Shown here piece after piece: positions 10,811 to 23,234 of a stretch of 64,000 nucleotides of DNA. The number at the start of each line of letters is the position of its first letter. Position 1 is the stretch's first letter. The position numbers and the translations under genes are program-made. The stretch is from Fratercula arctica (taxonomy: Eukaryota; Chordata; Aves; Charadriiformes; Alcidae): the NCBI GenBank assembly GCA_947846985.1, contig CANTUZ010000025.1, positions 8,244,100 through 8,308,099 on the forward strand. The letters are read 5' to 3'. A model generated the notes under the pieces. It had not been told where the DNA came from and searched no databases. It worked only from the letters and a program-made list of their open reading frames with translations.

Positions 10811-11546
10811 TATCATGGTTTGAGCTGGACTGGCCACTAAAACGAATGACAGATGCTCTCTAACTTCTCTCTCAAGTGAGAGAAGAATGAGAGAAAGAGA
10901 CTTATGAGTTGAAAAGAAGCTAAACTAATGAAATATTAATAATAAAATAATAAAAAGAAAATATAATACAAATAAAATATATACAATATGTACAAAACTG
11001 TATCGAGCTCCCAGGATGACGATCATGTCACCAACAGACACTGGGAAAGTCCCAGACTGGACTGGGTGATGGACAGGAGCTGGATTCCAGATCTGGATTC
11101 AGGAATGCATGGACTGGGATCAAAGACAGCCGAACAAAGTCCTCCTTGGACACTGGCCATTGAAGAAAGAGTCTGACCCCTTTGATCCCTCAGCTTTTAT
11201 ACTGAGCATGAGGCAGATGGGATGGAATACCCTGTTGATCAGTTTTAGGTCACCTGTCCTGTCCACTCCTCCCCACAGGTGCGACCCCTTTACACTCTTC
11301 TGATTCCAACCCTCCAAGTTGGTACATAACAAAGTTAGCTGACCTTGGTTGTTATAGCAATAAGTATAAGCAAGAGCCTCTCTGCATACCATTCCTTGGT
11401 ATTCACTATAAATATCAGACCTTATCTGCTAGAAGTGGATACTGTCTGAAAAATATGCCGTTAATTTCAGAGAGTTAGAAGAGGCTTAGATGAAAAGTAA
11501 AATTACTGAACAGAAAATTGGTTCTGTTTTACCTCAAACCAAGACA
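10811..11546 (-). mobile_element. Complete family A solo LTR, TSD ATTCT
   Basis: The reference copy of the A family here, 736 bp and antisense. The LTR start is at the right (reverse complement TGTCTTGGTTTGAGG) and its end at the left (reads CCAGCTCAAACCATGATA). ATTCT is repeated at 10806-10810 and 11547-11551, a perfect 5-bp duplication typical of ERV-L insertion. TATAAAAG lies on the minus strand near 11201. No internal sequence remains, so it formed by LTR-LTR recombination. Confidence 0.85.
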
Positions 11547-14183
11547 ATTCTGTTGCATAAATTTGGTTTGTTTAAGAACTTGATGCCATGGGAGATGGGG
11601 TCACTTTGCTTTTTGGGCAAGATCTGACTCTGCAATCAGATGGAGATCTGGTTTTCCACTTTGGAGAAATTCTGCTTACTGTAGTGTGGTCATGAAAATC
11701 GACCGTCAGTCCAGGCAACTTGGAAATGGCTGTCTCCAGAAAGATCTCCTGTTTGTAAGCTGGTACTTAGTGGCTAACTCTGTTATGAGGGAGCAAGAAT
11801 GGCAAGAGGACTATGCTCATTCCCTTTTTTCCATTTGAAGTAGAGAAATTTATGAGTGCCTATGGGTGTTTTTGCAGTTTAGTGGGGGAAAAATGTCTTG
11901 CATCTCTGCAAAGCAAAAATCTGTATTTCTAGAGATGGGACTTTTGTGAGGCTTTTCATTTCATTGCAAGAACATTTGCATTCCTGAAATACAGTCTGAG
12001 TGTAATGCTCATGTTCAAAATTAGAAACAACTGGGCTATTAAGTTTCTTTGAATATACATGTTAATTTTCCTGAGGAGGAAGAGTATGGAGACATTTGAT
12101 TGTTGCATCTTCATATGTAAAGCTGAAGTAAAATATGCTGTTTAAGGATTTGTCTGGATATCAAAGGAAGCATGCAGAAGTTCTGCAAGACATACTTTTA
12201 AAATCTTAGATGAAAGCAAATATCTAAGGATGAAGGAAGAGTTAGAACTGTGTATTCCTTAGTTTCAAATTGTATCTGTTAGTGTAATTGTGCATGTACT
12301 CCAATGCTATCTTTCAGGCTCTTCCCTACTTTTTGCAAGAATTTCTTGTGTAATTTTAGATTTAATATTTCAGCGGAGTCTACTGTGACCACAGGCAACT
12401 TCCCACTCTTGTTCAAGCACTTATTCCAGTGCTCATATCCAGACTTCTGATAATACCATTTGAGTTGATCTGACTGTATGGATCTTGTGCATTCCTTATA
12501 GTTGGCCCTTTTGCTGGGCCACTGCTGTATCTTGTTCTTGGCCTGGGCTAAGGGACACCACCCCCCACACCCCCTTTCAGACCTCTGTCAACATTTTCTA
12601 CTGGACTTTCTCTTCTCCACTGTAAATCTTGCTATCCTGGCATCTCTCCTGCTGGCCCCCCTTATCTGGCTGCTGCTGTTGGCTCTTCCAGCCCCTTTCT
12701 TTTGTTGATGGGAACAATGTGGCAAGGTGATGGTTGCACTCCTCTTCCTCTCCCCTGTGGCAATTGCTTTCCCAGCACTGGTGGATGAGCAGTGTCTCCA
12801 CTCTCCATCATTCCCTTGCCTGCCACCCTGCAGGCTGGTCAACTGGTTATTTGTACTGTATTTATAATGTTCTCAGCTAAACTTTCAGCATGCTACAGGA
12901 GAGATTGCTGTGAAAGCTAGTAGCATCTCCATGGCGCTCTTTTACAGGAGGGCCTGTACTTCTCACATTGTACCGCCCACGACAGTCAGGTTCTGCAGGC
13001 TGCAACTACCAGTAGCTCAAAATATGCAAGCCCATCTAAAACCATGTAAAAACATGCCCTACAAATGATGGGGGGAAGTCTGAATCCAGTCTTAGGGTTA
13101 TGTGACTTCTAGCTGTAACTGCAGCAGCATCTTCTCAGCCTCAATGACCAGTACTGCTGGGATAAAGCATGGAGAAATGAGAAAAGAAAGATGAGCAAAT
13201 TTGTAGGTCAAAATAGCAATCTGTCACTTGTGTCTTGTTGTAGGAGAGCTAACAAGCTGTGATGGTTTGCTGATTAACTTGATTGAAGTATCTAGGTCAT
13301 TAACAGGCTTGGTGAGGAAAACTGACTTGAAATATTTTTTGTTTCAAGTTCATGGGTATAGGGCGTTTTTTTTACTGTGTTAAATTGTTAGCTGACAGCA
13401 GATCAGAGACACTGAGTTAACTGCTGTTTAAGAGAATAGAGAGCACTCCTGTAAAGTATTTTAATGTTTGTTCTCTCTTGTCCTATTAATTTCCGCTTCA
13501 GTAAACACAGTTGTACTATGTATCTTTGGAGGAGTCTCAGTATGTGTCATCTTTTTAACATGAAATTGTATGGTAGCCCCTTATGCCTTTTTAGGGTGGA
13601 GTAATCTTTTTGTGGCAATAGTAAAGTGACCTTTACCAGCCTAAAAATGAGTTTCCTGATGAAAGGGGGCTAATCAGGATGCCTGGGTGCCAGTCCTGTG
13701 TTTCACTGGTGATTTCAAAATAAAAATGAGTGGTGCTGTTTCAGTCTTCTAATACGAAGGTTTTTATGTTAATTCCTGTGCCTGAAAGCACTTGGAGATT
13801 GTGTGGGAGGTGGTACAGGAGTATTTCCAAATAGGATACTGTATTGGTTGAAGCAGTTTGCACCAGCTTTTTCAGTTAAACTTCTCTGTAGTTTTTGTCT
13901 TTCAGAGAAATGAATTCTATAGAAATCAGTGAGCAAATTGTTCTCTAGTGTTCATGCACCTAAAGGTTTGCTAGACAGCAAGCTGAAATCCCTCTGGAAA
14001 CATGGTTGTAGTACATATGTTCCATAAGTAGTTTGAAATAGTCTCTAAAACTTGTCAAGTTTTTCCTTTTGATTTTAAATTTCTTCCACTTTTATTTCCT
14101 CTTCATGCATAAACAAAGGAGCACTGTTTTACATTTGCCACTCTGTATAAACCACTGAGGCTTCTTATAAGTACTCTTAAACA
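11547..14183. other. No recognisable feature
   Basis: About 2.6 kb of apparently single-copy AT-rich sequence. 12500-12840 is C-rich and gives overlapping short open frames on both strands without recognisable domains. Confidence 0.4.
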
Positions 14184-15815
14184 TTCATAGAATCATAGAA
14201 CGGTTTTGGTTGGAAGAGACATTAAAGACCATCTAGTTCCAACCACCCTGCCATGGGCAGGGACACCTCCCACTAGACCAGGTTGCTCAAAGCCCCATCC
14301 AACCTGGCCTTGAACACTTCCAGAGGTGGGGCTTCCACAGCTTCTCTGGGCAATCTGTTCCAGTTACCACTCTCACAGCAAAGAATTTCTTCCTCATATC
14401 TAGTCTAAATCTACCCTCTTTCAGTTTAAAACCATTACCCCTCATCCTATCACTACACTCCCTCATAAAGAGTCCCTCCCCATCTTTCCTGTAGGCCCCG
14501 TTTAGGTACTGGAAGGCCACTATAAGGTCTCCCCAGAGTCTTCTCTTCTCCAGGCTGAACAACCCCAACTCTCTCAGCCTGTCCTCATAGGAGAGGTGCT
14601 CCAGCCCTAGGATCATCTTCGTGGCCCTCTGGACCCGCTCCAACAGGTCCCTGTCCTTCTTATGTTGGGGGCCCCAGAGCTGGATGCAGTACTCCAGGTG
14701 GGGTCTCACCAGAGCGGAGTAGAGGGGCAGCATCACCTCCCTTGACCTGCTGGCCATGCTTCTTTTGATGTAGACCAGGATGCGATTGGCTTTCTGGGCT
14801 GCGAGTGCACATTGCTGGCTAATGTTCAGCTTCTCATCAACCAAGTCCTTCTCCTCAGGGCTACTCTCAAGCCATTCTCTGTCCAACCTGTATTTGTGCT
14901 TGGGATTGCCCTGACCCAGGTGCAGGACCTTGCACTTGGCCTGGTTGAACTTCATGAGGTTCGCACGGGCCCACCTCTCAAGCCTGTCCAGGTCCCTCTG
15001 GATGGCATCCCTGCCCTCCAGTGTATTGACTGCTCCACACACCTTGGTGTCATCAGCAAACTTGCTGAGGGTGCACTCAATCCCACTGTCCATGTCGCCT
15101 ACAAAGATGTTAAACAGCGCCGGTCCCAGTACCGACTCCTAAGGAACGCCACTCGTCACTGGTTTCCACTTGGACATTGAGCCGTTGACTGCAACTCTTT
15201 GAGTGTGACCATACAGCCAATTCCTTATCCTCCGAGTGGTCCATCAGTCAAATCCATGTCTCTCCAATTTAGAGACCAGGATGTCATGCGGGACAGCATC
15301 AAATGCCTTGCGCAAGTCCAGGTAAATTGTCAGTTGCTCTTCCCTTATCCACCAATGCTGTAACGCCATTGTAGAATGCCACCAAATTTGTCAGGCACGA
15401 TTTGCCCTTGGTGCAGCCATGTTGGCTGTCACCAATCACCTCCTTATTTTCCATGTGCCTTATCATAGTTTCCAGGACTGTGCTCCATGATCTTGCTGGG
15501 CACAGAGGTGAGACTGACTGGCCTGTAGTTCCCTGGGTCTTCCTTTTTCTCCCCTTTTTAAAAATGGGGATTATGTTTCCCCTTTTCCAGTCATCAGGAA
15601 CTTTACCGGACCGCCACGATTTCTCAAATATGATGGATAGTGGCTTAGCAACATCATCTGCCAGTTCCCTCAGGACCTGCATATGTATCTCATCAGGTCC
15701 CGTGGATTTTTTACCTTAGGTTCCTCAGATGGTGTCAGACCTGATCTTCTCCTACAGTGGGCAGTTCTTCATTCTCCTAGTCCCTGCCTTTGCCTTCTGC
15801 AACTTGGGTGGTGTT
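14184..15815 (-). mobile_element. CR1 LINE, 5'-truncated, antisense
   Basis: The left end has the CR1 3' terminal repeat in reverse (ATTCATAGAATCATAGAACGG). The minus-strand frame 15093-14287 encodes the reverse transcriptase C-terminal half with [32 protein letters not shown] and the end-of-ORF2 region. 15682-15299 carries the upstream part ([23 protein letters not shown]). Frameshifts separate the two, and part of the LGVLVDEK block is missing. The 5' truncation is near 15815. Confidence 0.9.
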
Positions 15816-18108
15816 TTTTTATAAGATTTTTCATGCATATGGCATCTGCTGTCCTGCTGGGCAATCCTATTTCTGCAAAAACTAGTGTTTAAGCAAGGTG
15901 ACCAGTAATGGTTTACAGTATTCTGGTTGGGATTGTATAGCTGCTGTGTGCAGCATTGTTGGTTTGGGATATCGCTGTTGAGGAGTTGCTTGCCTCTGCT
16001 TTTCTGCTGGTGATTGATGTGATGACACAATGTCCAGAGGCACTCCAACTCACAGGTTGCCCTGAGTGGCAGCTGCAGTGAGAAGGGTGTTACAGGGCAG
16101 CAGTGCCTGGGTCAGCTGTGGATGAATAGCAGCTGTGTTATGGGGTGAGTTAGCCAGAGCACGTGGGCTAGATGGAGGGGAGTCAGCTGATGGTGTAGGT
16201 GCTTATAGCTGGTTTGCCCATGCAAATTATTGAAAAACACTTGGCAGGATAGAATTTTTTTTCTGTGCTGGTTCTTTAAGTCATATGGCAGTGGGATATT
16301 TGGTGCTAGGTGCCATAAGCCAGACTTGATATACCATTGACCTGTTGCCTCTGAATCAAGTGGTGTCCCAATAGCTCACTTAAAAAAGTGCAGTCTGGTG
16401 ACTGGAAGGCTCTTGGTCGATTAAGTATTTCTGGAACCTCTCTTACTATCCTGAGTAACCTGAATACTGGGGCATAGATGGTAGTAGATTTTTATCACCT
16501 GATGATTACTCAGATTGATAGGGATATTGCACACTCTGTTCTTGGAGACAAGATTGTCTTGCGTGCGCAAATGTTGGGAATAGTGATCTCAAAGCCCTTA
16601 AACCGAAGTGCTGTCACCAAACAGTACACTTGAATTTTGACTATATGAGATACTATTAATTACACTGTTAAACTTTTACCATACTGATAGGGATAATTTT
16701 TTACTTCCTAGTCTAGTCTTTAAACTACAGCTCTGCTTTTGCTCTGTCCTATCACCTATGTGCATTAATATAAGCTGTTCCAAGGGAAGACTTTAATTTT
16801 GCAGCTAAATCAGCTTGTTCTAACACTTAGTTTCTCGGGTCCATTTTATTAAAGAAATGTTTTCATTCCTGACTCTTTAAATACTGTCTAAAAAGATGTG
16901 TTTGAGATGCTTGTGATTATTTTATGCTGCTTATAGTCATATGACCTCAATAAAAATTCACCTTGCGCTGAGAAAACTGTCGCTCGGTCTTCACCAAGAG
17001 CTCATATCTACATATTGTATAGGAATTTTGGATAGCACCCTTAGTGTAAAACAGTGTTAACTGGCTGCCTCGGATCTCTGTAGAAAACACTATGTAGTTT
17101 TGAAACTGGAATAAAGAGATGGTCCTGGAGGATCCAAAGCTTTCTACAATTCTTAGTTTATATTCTGATAAATGTCAGGCTACAGAGCAATTTTGATATT
17201 ATTGTTTCTTGGTTGTTTTCTGCTATAGAAAGATGTTTACTGGTATAAAGCCAATATCATTAATTTCTTGGGTTTTAATTTCTTTATGGGTTTATTAAAT
17301 GCTGTTATACTGCTGTCTACGTATTTTTTTACTGCAGGCCTGATTCGTATGCGTATGCTTCACAAAATTTTATAGATATGCCATTGAGTAGGTAGGGGAG
17401 TACTGTCTTTCTAGCCATTGGAAGTGGGAATAGTAGAGAGTATTGCTTGCATAAGCATGGGAAAAAGAAAACAGAAAAAGGTAATTGTAGGTGCTGTGTG
17501 TGGAGTTTCTCACCTAAATGTCCTGCTTTAAACTTTGTTCATCGGTCTTGTGGGTTTTTTTGACATGGGACAAAGCTTAAACTTTGCAAACTACCTCTTG
17601 TTTATTTTTTGCAATGTTTACATAACAACAGTTTGGCCTTTCACAAGCTGGCTCTTTCAGTCTCTTCTTTAACATCTTGTTCTCTCATCCATGTCTTAAT
17701 TCTTACTTGGCTGCTGTCCTGCACCTTTCTTTAAGAGTCCTAGCTGCCTGTCTAGTAGCTGTATTTCTTGGGTCCTTTTTGTGGTCTCTGTATCTGCATA
17801 CTTTCTGCTAGTTGCTTTCACAAAAGTAGCCTTTGTCAGATGGTAGACAGTAAAATATAAATAACCAAATTTGATCCAGTGGACTTGAACTGGTCAAGGA
17901 GTCGGAACAACACCCTGCATCTTGCCATGCTTGAGTTTGGTTTCTTGGTCTGCCACAGGTCCCCTGTGTGGCCTTGACATGCTCTTTAGTTTGTACCTCC
18001 TTTGGGGTTTTCTGCTGACCCAGCTGCATAAGTCACCAAGTAACAGGGATACTTCAACCCACAGCTTCTCCTCCAGATATTTTTTATTCCCCTGAGATAT
18101 TTGAACAC
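15816..18108. other. No recognisable feature
   Basis: About 2.3 kb without supported genes or repeat ends. Confidence 0.4.
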
Positions 18109-20086
18109 TGTCCTGGTTTGAGGTAAAAGAGAACCAACTTTCTGTCCAGTAATTTTACTTCTTAGCTAGGTCTCTTCTAACTCTCTGAAATTAACAGCTG
18201 AAGGTTAAAGAACAGCCAATTGCTACTGCCATGGTGCATCAAAAAAAGAATTGCACTAACCAAAACTCTCTCATTCCCATTCAGAACCTGATTGGTCATC
18301 TGGAGACCCAAGGAGTGATCAGCAAGACTCACTCACCCTTTAACAGCCCTAGATGGCCAGTGAGAAAGTCTGATGGAGAGTGGAGATTAACAGTAGACTA
18401 TCGTGGCCTGAATGAAGTCACATCACCACTGAGTGCTGCTGTGCCAGACATGCTAGAACTCCAATATGAACTGGAGTCAAAGGCAGCCCAGTGGCATGCC
18501 ACAATTGACATTGCTAATGCATTCTTCTCTATTCCTTTGGCAGCAGAGTGCAGGCCACAGTTTGCTTTCACCTGGAGAGGCATCCAGTACACCTGGAATT
18601 GACTGCCCCAGGGCTGGAAACACAGCCCCACCATTTGCCATGGGCTGATCCAGGCTGCACTGGAACGGGGGAAGCTCCAGAACACCTGCAATACACTGAT
18701 GACATCATTGTGTGGGGTAATACAGCAGAAGTAGTTTACAAGAAAGGTAAGAAAATAATCAAGATTCTTCTGAAAGCAGGTTTTGCTGTAAAAAGAGGTA
18801 AGATCAAGGGGCCTGCATGAGACATCCGGTTCTTGGGAATTAAGTGCCAAGATGGGCGTTGCCAGATCCCAATGGATGTGAATAACAAAATAACAGCTAT
18901 GTCCCCACCTACTAACAAAAAGGAAACACAAGCCTTCTTAGGTGTTGTGGGTTTCTGGAGAATGCATATTCCAGGTTATAGTCAGATTGTGAAACCTCTC
19001 GATGAAGTGACTCAAAAGAAAAATAATTTCATGTGGGGTCCTGAGCAATGACAAGCCTTTGAGCAAATTAAACAAGAGATTGTGCATGCAGTAGCCCTTG
19101 GGCCAGTCCAAACAGGATGGGACATTAAAAATGTGCTCTACACTGTAGCTGGGGACAATGGCCCTACCTGGAGCCTCTGGCAGAAAGCACCAGGGGAGAC
19201 TCAAGGTCGACCCCTAGGAATCATGGAGTCGAGGGTACAAAGGCTCAGAGGCCAACTATACTCCATCTGAGAAAGAAATTTTGGCAGCATATGAAGGAGT
19301 CGGAGCTCCTTCAGAAGTAATTGGTACTGAAACACAGCTCCTCCTGGTGCCCCAATTACCAGTCCTGGGCTGGGTGTTCAAGGGTTCAAGTTCCTTCTAC
19401 TCATCATGCCACCAGTGCTACCTGGAGTAAGTGGGTTGCCTTAATCACACAGCGAGCTCGAATAGGAAACCCCAGTCGTCCAGGAATTGTAGAAGCGATC
19501 GCAAACTGGCCCGAAGGCAGAGACTTCAGAATGCCACCAGAGGAGGTGGTAACTCGTGCTGAGGAAGCCCCACCATATAATGAACTCTCAGATAATGAGA
19601 AACAGTATGCTCTGTTCGCTGATGGGTCTTGTATTATAGGAAAGCATTGAAGGTGGAAAGCTGCTGTGTGGAATCCTACACGATGAGTCGCAGAAGCTGC
19701 TGAAGGAGAAGGTGAATTGAGTCAATTTGCAGAGGTAAAAGCCATCCAGCTGTCTTTAGACATTGCTGAATGAGAAAAGTTCACAATCTGTGCATTCCTG
19801 ACTCCAGATCCAGAATCCAGTTCCCGTCCATCGCTGAGTCCAATCTGGGACTTCCCCAGTACCTGGCAGTGAATTGATCATCATCCTGGGAGCTCAATAT
19901 GGTTTTGTATATATTGTATATATTTAATTATTTTCTTTTTAGTATTTTATTAATATCTTCTTTAAAGTAGTTTGGTTTTTCTTTTGAACACAGGTCTTTC
20001 TCTCTCTTCCTCCTCTCCCTGGAGGGAGAGATGGGGGAGAGTATCTATCATTGATTTTAGTGACTGGTCCAGCCCAAGCCACAACA
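18109..20086 (+). mobile_element. Rearranged ERV-L with complementary partial LTRs
   Basis: The left edge 18109-18200 is the first about 90 bp of a family A LTR (TGTCCTGGTTTGAGG to AATTAACAGC). The right edge, about 19794-20086, is the last about 290 bp of the same family (ATTCCTGACTCCAGATCC to AAGCCACAACA). Between them is decayed reverse transcriptase plus RNase H. Gag, integrase, primer site and the rest of each LTR are absent. Flanking pentamers do not match. Confidence 0.75.
18206..19788 (+). pseudogene. ERV-L reverse transcriptase / RNase H remnant
   Basis: The first open part, 18231-18602, carries the fingers/palm signature GEWRLTVDYRGLNEV and the catalytic ATIDIANAFFSIPL, followed by TWRGIQYTWN and a stop. 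Another frame continues with LPQGWKHSP and then LQYTDDIIVWG, the catalytic YxDD box (18690-18715). FLGIKCQDG and TQAFLGVVGFWR from the connection region follow. RNase H appears near 19610 (LFADGSC) and 19720 (SQFAEVKAIQL). At least four stops or frameshifts make it non-functional. It is the same broad family as the integrase at 1-852. Confidence 0.8.
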
Positions 20087-20337
20087 TAGCTAAATAAAAC
20101 AACCTGATGATTTAAAGGAAAAATAAGAGCTGGGGAGGGAAAAGAAAGTGATAGCCTGCAGGGGGAAAAGGTTGAAGATGAACAGATTTCAGTGCAATAC
20201 TCAAGTTTCTATAAATTGTAGTCTGATCACCTGCGCAGACTTTTTAGTCTTACAGCCCAACAGTTGAGGTTTGGCCAAAGCATATTGTCTGCAGTAGCAA
20301 CCAGGTTTGACCTAAGCATATTAAGACAAGGCAAGTC

Positions 20338-20860
20338 TGTTGTCCCAAATCTGGATTCTTCACTCAGTGTGCAATAAGCTAATCCACATACAGAGTTATT
20401 TGTTTATTGTATGTCTGTGCAGAGATTGGTGCTAGGTGGTAACTCCACAAAGCTAGCACACCTTTTGAGAAATTAGCCAGGTCTTATATACCAAATAATA
20501 ACAAAGAAGAAACCACAGTGAATGATGAGTCAGTCATGAAAGCAGAAATTTACCATTCTCTTATCCCCAAGACTCCTATTGTCTTTGTTTGAGAGCAGTT
20601 TGGTGCTATCAAGGTCTGATGACCTGGGGCCAAGCTCTTCCCCCTGGGGCTATCCCCACCGGAGTGAAACCTAGAGTTTTTGTGACTGTTAACCCTTTTC
20701 TTTCAACATTAAGTCCACCATTGTCTTTGGTTAGAAAAGGGAGGATACACTGAGGGTGAGCAGAAGGAGGCTGAGGAGTAGGGACTGTAAGACTTTTACA
20801 ACAGAAGGGCAGGGAACGGCACATTGAGTCAGTTCTTCACAAGATGAGGTGCTCTGCTGG
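20338..20860 (-). mobile_element. Family B LTR, copy 3, antisense
   Basis: Reads TGTTGTCCCAAAT at its left end, the reverse complement of copy 1's ATTTGGGACAACA-type terminus. GTGCTAGGTGGTAACTCCAC and AAAGCTAGCACAC match copies 1 and 2 in reverse. On the minus strand it has GGTATATAAG (TATA, near 20494) and CAATAAAC (poly-A signal, near 20401). The right edge is uncertain by 100 bp or more. Confidence 0.6.
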
Positions 20861-21149
20861 CCCATGAATTGGCTGAGGCTACTTCTATGCTGGCTCCTCC
20901 CTGGCATTTCTTTCTCAGGATCACTCCTGAGACTCCACCCATTCTTTCTTAGGATCATTTCTGATCCTAAATGTTCAAAAAAGTCATTTAGATGTATTTT
21001 TAAAGTAGTATCTATGGGTCTCATTTTCTTTTGTGGCTGTTTGGCCTCTGGTCATGTTGTCCTCCTGTGATGGATTCCCTACTCGTTATGCTCCTGCCAA
21101 GCTGCAGGGTAGCACATCAGTTGCCAACTCAGGGTAACATCCCAATTCT

Positions 21150-21660
21150 TTGCCTTTACCGGAGCTCCCGAGCACACGGCAAGACTGGGCAGCGCACGCG
21201 CGGCCCCGGCGGGAGGCAGGCAGGGAAGAGGAGGTGCAGAGGAAGAAGTTTTAAGACCGAACGCGAGGCACGGAGTCCAAGCTGCGGCGGCGGCGGGCTG
21301 GGTGGGCCGCGCGCCTCCCTTGGCCGCCCCTGCGCAGTGCCGCAGCGGTGAGAGCGCCGTGCCGTCTGGTGGGACGGGACGGGACGGGACGAGACGGTAC
21401 GGCGGCAGACACGGCGGGGAAGTAAAGGCCGCTCGTCGCGGGCCGGGTCGGCGCCGGGGCCGCGCGGCTCCCCTGGACCCGAGTTGGGGCTGAGGCGACC
21501 GGCTGGCTCGGCGCGGAGGGAGGGAAGCGGCAGGAGGTACTGCCGTGCCCGGCCCGCTGCCCGGCCTCCCTGGCACAGAGCCGTGTGTGCGCGCAGTAAG
21601 GGCCCCGCCGGTGGGACGGCCGGGTCCTAACGCTCTCCCCGCACCTCCCGCCTTAACCAA
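21150..21660. promoter_or_regulatory. CpG island, probable host promoter/first exon region
   Basis: An abrupt block of very GC-rich, CpG-dense sequence inside AT-rich flanks, with runs such as GCGGCGGCGGG, GCGCACGCGCGGCCCCGGCG and a GGGAC pentamer repeat at 21371-21397. It is unlike any LTR in the window and does not recur. CpG islands of this size in birds usually mark a gene's 5' end. Direction and gene are unknown. Open frames on both strands here are composition artefacts as far as I can tell. Confidence 0.65.
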
Positions 21661-23234
21661 GGAGCTTGAGGAGCAGCAGAAGAGACAGCGTGTGCCCTGT
21701 TTGCAGTGCTGAAATAACACTAAGACACTTCAGCACAAACGGATGCTAGTGGATGGTGCCCTGCTACAATGTAGGGCTGTACCAAGATTAATGCTAGCTG
21801 TGCGACAGAAACTGGTATGCAGGCATGGATGAGGAAAAAAAATCCACATTCTTTGGTCACAAAGATATGCAGCACATATAAAAAGTCCATATAAAACAAA
21901 ATCCGTCAGTATGCCCATGTTCTCTTAAATGCATCTTATTCATAACAGGATGCTATGGATTTGTTATCTACTGGCTGAAAGCCCATGTCAGGTACATTTG
22001 ATACAGCCAGTTGCAGCAGCAAAGGGTCCATTCTTCCTAGAACAGAAACTCCAGTTTCATCTACTGTATGTTTTATAAAAATATTTCATATGTATACAAT
22101 AGTTCAGAGCCCCTGTTGTCATAGATTTTTAGTCCAGTGGCTTTCACACAATGATGAATGTACTCTGTGTTTTTACTTGCCTGCTGGGTTGTTCATCACT
22201 GAAGATATGAACATATCTACTCTTCTTAGTTTATTTTTAATTTCAGAAATACATTTGGTAAGTTGATACTTTGCAAAATTCACTATTAGGACTACAGAAA
22301 ATAATTTGTTTATATAAACTGACTAACATAATGTTATTCTTAGTTAAATATATAACAGATTATATATATTCATTAGCAATATTTATACATACACAGTAAA
22401 CTGCTAAAACTTTTGACAGTGGATGTATAGAGAAGCAATTTTGCCTAAGTGATAAACATTAAGTAGCATAAGTTGGAAAAGACAACAGGATGTTTGGAGA
22501 ACTGAGAAGGTAAGACAGTTAAAACTTTATGCTATATCTTACTGGTTATAGCCTCCAAAATTATAATAGTGCAACAGCAACTCATGTTCCCCTCCTCACA
22601 TGATAGAAAACGGTGCTGCATTTGCACATAAGGCTTGCACACCATTGGTAGCTTTCACCTAACTCATTTGTACTTAAAACTGAGCATTTCATGGCAATCA
22701 TGAATAAACATACAACAGAGGAAAAGGCAATGTGATACTCTGTTAGTAGAGTTTGGGGGATTTACTTTTTCTTTTTTGTTTGTTTCTGCTTGCTTTTAAA
22801 CCACTGATCAAAGCAAAAGTATCATATTTAAAAGATGTTTTGTTTGATTTTCCATGAAGTATTGTGTTAAAAACACAGTTGAAGAAAGTTCCTGCTCGTG
22901 ATGAGAATCACTTTCAAGTACTTAAATTTGAATATCCTTCTAAATTCCATTAATTTCTTATTAAAAATGTGTTTTAATAAAAGCATAAAGTCCACAGAAA
23001 ACCAACTAACATAACATAATTAATCTTGCATAATTTTTTCCACAAGTGTTTTTTACATATCACCAAACTTAAGTCAAATAAATTTACCCACATATTACAT
23101 TTTTTTTTCTTAGGGGAAAAAACCCAACCATACTATCTGCTCTTTGGCTCAGCTCTGGTTAAGACAGATATCAGAAATGAAATCCCATTACAGTTATTGT
23201 TAATGGGAAGGTTTTGATAAGATTCACAGTTCCT
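21661..23234. other. No recognisable feature
   Basis: AT-rich sequence next to the CpG island. No exon could be supported. Confidence 0.4.

Noticed and set aside
12502..12842. Leu-rich plus-strand and Ser/Arg-rich minus-strand frames
   Set aside because: Overlapping frames in C-rich DNA with no recognisable domain or splice context.
21079..21720. 213-codon minus-strand open frame in the CpG island
   Set aside because: Low-complexity Arg/Pro/Ala/Ser composition expected from GC-rich DNA, extends into LTR-flank sequence, no domain.
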